Shown piece after piece: positions 45,654 to 49,536 of a DNA stretch of 49,536 nucleotides. Within the stretch, counting starts at the first letter, position 1. Every line of letters begins with the position of its first letter. Under the pieces are notes generated by a model. It was not told the DNA's origin. It saw only the letters and a program-made list of their open reading frames with translations, and ran no database searches. The position numbers were made by a program, and so were the translations under genes. This DNA is from Planctomycetota bacterium (GTDB taxonomy: Bacteria; Planctomycetota; JAJSAM01; JAJVHW01): positions 1 through 49,536 of the forward strand of contig JAJRVY010000040.1 of the NCBI GenBank assembly GCA_024277065.1, given 5' to 3'.

Positions 45654-46273
45654 GCGACGGGGTCCTCGAGCGTCAGCAGACTGCGTCCGGGCGACGTCGC
45701 GACGAGGTGCCGTAGGCACGCGTAGAGCGTCGTCGTCTTGCCGCTGCCGCTGGGGCCGGTGAGCAGGATCACGCCGTCGGGGCGTTCGAGCGCCGCGCGC
45801 AGTCCGTGCAGCGCCGCGGGCGGCAGGCCCAGGTCGTCGATGGACGTTGCGCCGGCGTCGGCGGTGTCGAAGCGGATCGCCGCCCGCTCGCCGTCGAGCG
45901 TCGGGTAGGTCGCCACGCGCAGCTCGCCGCCGGTGGGGGAGCGATCCGCGGCGATGCGCCCCTCCTGGGGCACGTCGGTGCGGTATGCCAGGAGCCCGGA
46001 GAGCGCCTTCAGACGTCCGACCACCTGCGCCGCGACGTCCGCGGGCAGCGTCGGGGCTTCGCAGAGCAGGCCGTCGATGCGAGCGCGCACCCGTAGACCG
46101 CCGGGGCCGGGGTCGAGGTGCAGGTCGCTGGCGCCGCGCGCCGCCGCATCCGTGAGCATGCGCGTCACCGCCGCGACGGCTCCGGCGGGCTCGCGGCGGG
46201 GCTGTCGTGGGGGGGCGCGCGTGGACGTGGACATGGGGGGGGAGGAGGCGCGCGCCGGACCCGGCCGGCTCAC
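45653..46273 (-). pseudogene. GspE-like secretion ATPase truncated after Walker A
   Basis: GTG at 46273 (or ATG at 46234) begins a GspE/PilB-type ATPase. ASDLHLDPGPGGLRVRARID is the N-terminal domain, then PQEGRIA and the Walker A box LLTGPSGSGKTTTLYACLRH. Homology stops at LLTLEDPVA, immediately after the Asp box. The remaining half, with Walker B, His box and Zn-finger, is missing and the sequence passes straight into gspF. An active ATPase is therefore not possible from this gene. A run of eight G near 46233 is another indel-prone site. Confidence 0.72.
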
Positions 46274-46331
46274 ACCCCACGTGCTCGTCGGTGCCTGCCG
46301 AGCCTCCGCTTGAGATACGCCCGGTGGCGGC

Positions 46332-47267
<936 letters not shown>

Positions 47268-47389
47268 TCTGGGCGATTGTGTCCACTGTCCGGAATCGCT
47301 TCCTGCGGGCGGGGCACTGTCCGTACGTTTTGGGTGCGGAAATCATGTCCCGGGGGTCCACCGCGAGTCCCCGTAGAGGAGGAGCAACC

Positions 47390-49378
47390 GTGACCGAGCA
47401 CGCGACCGAGCAGGCCGAGAAGCACACGTTCAAGGCGGAGGTCAACCAGATCCTCTCGCTCGTCGTGAACTCGCTCTACACGCACAAGGAGGTGTTCCTG
47501 CGGGAACTGATCAGCAATGCCAGCGACGCGCTCGATCACCTGTCGTTCAAGGCGCTCACCGACGAGAGCGCGCTGGGCGACGACACGGAGCTCGGGATCC
47601 GGATCACGGTCGACGCCGATGCCCGCACCGTCACGATCTCCGACAACGGCGTCGGCATGGGGCACGATGAACTGGCCGAGAACCTCGGCACCATCGCGCA
47701 CTCCGGGACGCGCCGGCTTGCCGAGCAGATGACCGGCGATACCGGGGCGGACGTGAACCTGATCGGACAGTTCGGCGTCGGCTTCTACTCGGCGTTCCTC
47801 GTCGCCGAGCGCGTCGAGGTGGTGTCGCGCAAGGCGGGCGGCGACGAGGCGTGGCGCTGGGCGAGCACCGCGGACGGTTCGTACACCCTCGAGCCGGCCG
47901 AGCGCGACGGTCGCGGTACCGACGTCATCCTGCACCTGCGCAAGGACGCCGACGAGGACGAATTCCTGCGCGACTGGGTGCTGCGCGATCTGGTGCGCAA
48001 GTACAGCGACTACGTGCGCCATCCCATCCGGCTGCGCACCGAGACGGGCGAGGGCGACGAGAAGACGACGTCGTGGGAGCAGGTCAACAAGGGCTCGGCG
48101 CTCTGGGCGCGTCGCAAGGGCGACATCACCGCCGAGCAGGCGACCGAGTTCTACAAGCACCTGACCCACGACTGGGAGGCGCCGCTCGCGCACATCCATT
48201 TCAAGGTCGAGGGGATGCAGGAGATGGCGGGCCTCCTGTTCCTGCCCCGTCGCGCGCCGATGGAGGCGCTGGCCCGGCGCAAGAGCGGCGTGCGCCTCTT
48301 CGTGAAGCGCGTCTTCGTCATGGACGACTGCGAGGAGCTCCTGCCGGACTACCTACGATTCGTGCGCGGCGTCGTGGACTCCGACGATCTGCCGCTGAAC
48401 GTCTCGCGTGAGTTCCTGCAGAAGGACAAGACGACGGCCGCCATCCGCAAGCAGGTCGTGCGCCACGCGCTGCGCATGCTCGATGAGCTCGCGGATCGCG
48501 CGGACGCGGACGCGGATCAGGAGGCGCAGACCGAGGACGGCGACGGTGGCGGTGACGATGGCGGTGACGATGGCGGTGACGCGAAGGCGCCGCCGGCGGC
48601 AACGTACGCCGACTTCTGGCGGCAGTTCGGCCCGATCCTGAAGGAGGGCGTGCACGCGGACCAGGCCAACCGCGAGCAGATCGCCAAGCTCCTGCGCTTC
48701 ACCTCGAGTGAGGGCGACGAGCTGTGGTCGCTGGCGCAGTACGTCCTGCGCATGAAGGACGGCCAGGAGAGCATCTACTACGTGACGGCGCCCTCGCGCG
48801 CCGCCGCCGAGAGCAGCCCGCACCTCGAGGCCCTGCGCGACCGCGGCTACGAGGTGCTCTACATGACCGACCCCATCGACGAGTGGGTCGTGGACGGGCT
48901 GCGCGAGTTCGACGGGAAGTCGTTAGTCGCAGCGGCCAAGGGCGCCCTCGACCTTCCCGAGAGCGACGAGGAGAAGGAGCAGCGCGAGGAGAAGGAGGGC
49001 GCTCTCGAGGGCCTGCTCGGGCGCTTGAAGGACGTGCTCTCCGGTGACGTGGAGGACGTCCGCGTCACGTCGCGGCTGACGGACTCGCCCGCGTGCCTGG
49101 TGGTCGGCGAGGGCGGCATCGCGCCGCACGTCGAGCGACTCCTGCGCGCGCAGAACGCCGACATCCCCGAGCAGAAGCGCATCCTCGAGATCAACCCCGC
49201 GCACCCCGTCGTCGAGCGTCTGAACGCTCTGGCGGGGGACGACGCGCGGTCCGCCGACGTCGAGGACGGCGCGCACCTGCTCTACGACCAGGCGCTCATC
49301 GCCGAGGGCAGCCCCGTGGCCGATCCGGCGCAGTTCGCCAGGCGGCTGACGCGCCTCCTGCGGACGGCCCTCGGCTGA
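47390..49378 (+). CDS. htpG: Chaperone HtpG (Hsp90)
   Basis: GTG start at 47390 after GAGGAGGAG; 662 residues. The ATPase domain has NSLYTHKEVFLRELISNASD, ITISDNGVGM, LGTIAHSGT and GQFGVGFYSAFLVA. The middle domain and dimerisation domain follow, ending near LIAEGSPVADPAQFARRL. In the middle domain, before FWRQFGPILKEGVHAD, an acidic Gly/Asp insert of about 15 residues is coded by a 12-bp tandem repeat. It is intact while dnaK, the other main chaperone in the window, is interrupted. Confidence 0.97.
   Translation: MTEHATEQAEKHTFKAEVNQILSLVVNSLYTHKEVFLRELISNASDALDHLSFKALTDESALGDDTELGIRITVDADARTVTISDNGVGMGHDELAENLGTIAHSGTRRLAEQMTGDTGADVNLIGQFGVGFYSAFLVAERVEVVSRKAGGDEAWRWASTADGSYTLEPAERDGRGTDVILHLRKDADEDEFLRDWVLRDLVRKYSDYVRHPIRLRTETGEGDEKTTSWEQVNKGSALWARRKGDITAEQATEFYKHLTHDWEAPLAHIHFKVEGMQEMAGLLFLPRRAPMEALARRKSGVRLFVKRVFVMDDCEELLPDYLRFVRGVVDSDDLPLNVSREFLQKDKTTAAIRKQVVRHALRMLDELADRADADADQEAQTEDGDGGGDDGGDDGGDAKAPPAATYADFWRQFGPILKEGVHADQANREQIAKLLRFTSSEGDELWSLAQYVLRMKDGQESIYYVTAPSRAAAESSPHLEALRDRGYEVLYMTDPIDEWVVDGLREFDGKSLVAAAKGALDLPESDEEKEQREEKEGALEGLLGRLKDVLSGDVEDVRVTSRLTDSPACLVVGEGGIAPHVERLLRAQNADIPEQKRILEINPAHPVVERLNALAGDDARSADVEDGAHLLYDQALIAEGSPVADPAQFARRLTRLLRTALG
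48548..48580 (+). repeat. 12-bp tandem repeat inside htpG
   Basis: Nearly three copies of GGCGGTGACGAT encode GGDD units in the middle-domain insert of HtpG. As with the rpe and mrfA repeats the period is a multiple of three. Confidence 0.9.
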
Positions 49379-49536
49379 GAGCGTGTCCGGGGGGCGTGAG
49401 AGCCCCGGCCCCGCGCTCCGCGCAGGATCTCGGGCTCAGCTCGACGGGGAAGCGCCGGCTGTCGGTTGCGAGGGACATCGCGGACCGGCTCGTGCAGGCT
49501 CCGCCGGGCGCCGTCGTGCGGCCGCGTCGTCGTTGA
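49379..49536 (+). other. Downstream of htpG: no clear gene
   Basis: A frame from GTG 49396 encodes 46 residues (with DLGLSSTGKRRLSVARDIA) and stops exactly at the last base of the window. I recognise no family and there is no ribosome-binding site, so this is probably non-coding. Confidence 0.3.

Noticed and set aside
49396-49536. Small protein ending exactly at the window edge
   Set aside because: No ribosome-binding site, no family match and Arg/Pro-rich composition typical of non-coding GC-rich DNA; the coincidence with the window end has no biological meaning by itself.

Overview
This is a roughly 49.5 kb, very GC-rich (about 70% by eye) window of a bacterial chromosome with dense, short-spaced genes and many ATGA/GTGA overlaps. 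The mix points to a deep-branching, high-GC member of the Planctomycetota, with Myxococcota as the main alternative. Supporting features are membrane and FHA-linked Ser/Thr kinases, an ECF sigma factor of the Rhodopirellula/Verrucomicrobium type next to a kinase-AAA-TPR-TolB giant gene, a type II secretion/pseudopilin cluster, a Gld-type ABC exporter with a DUF4340 partner, and a sigma-54 two-component pair. No tRNA, rRNA, CRISPR array, phage or transposase gene was found. The taxonomic call is inference.

Layout. 1-2.0 kb (-): an N-formylglutamate amidohydrolase-like gene cut by the window edge, preceded by a YrdC/Sua5 plus low-molecular-weight phosphatase fusion. 2.0-2.5 kb: a gene-free stretch with a dispersed repeat and a 23-bp inverted repeat. 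2.5-4.8 kb (+): soluble histidine kinase and NtrC-type regulator. 5.0-7.0 kb (+): dnaK interrupted by one in-frame amber codon. 7.1-9.7 kb (+): cupin and membrane Ser/Thr kinase. 9.9-15.2 kb (+): GldA/GldF/GldG-like ABC system plus DUF4340 protein. 15.4-17.3 kb (+): ECF sigma factor run into fragments of a much larger kinase-ATPase-TPR-propeller gene. 17.5-21.3 kb (+): mrfA-mrfB DNA-repair pair. 21.5-24.0 kb (+): MaoC hydratase, SDR reductase, metallo-beta-lactamase-fold protein, CBS protein. 24.1-34.3 kb (-): a probable six-gene operon yggS-like, FHA kinase, DUF167, ileS, purN, uvrA. 34.6-35.8 kb (+): secreted beta-propeller protein. 35.9-37.3 kb (-): tilS. 37.5-41.3 kb (+): gap-pgk-rpe-accD operon. 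41.3-42.7 kb (+): broken regulatory-like-domain protein. 42.7-46.3 kb (-): type II secretion genes, with gspE and both gspF-like genes broken. 46.3-47.3 kb (-): histone-deacetylase-family protein. 47.4-49.4 kb (+): htpG.

The gene set joins core metabolism (lower glycolysis, pentose phosphate, fatty-acid priming, purine synthesis), translation quality (ileS, tilS, YrdC), protein folding (DnaK, HtpG), two DNA-repair routes (UvrA and MrfAB) and signalling. Two themes stand out. First, reading frames are broken in four loci: dnaK, the sigma/kinase locus, the regulatory-like-domain gene and the gspE/gspF genes. Second, short in-frame tandem repeats sit inside otherwise ordinary housekeeping proteins (MrfA, Rpe, HtpG, the histidine kinase). 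The breaks may be real decay or deletion, or assembly errors; sequence alone cannot decide. I did not find a convincing new multi-gene defence or biosynthetic system.
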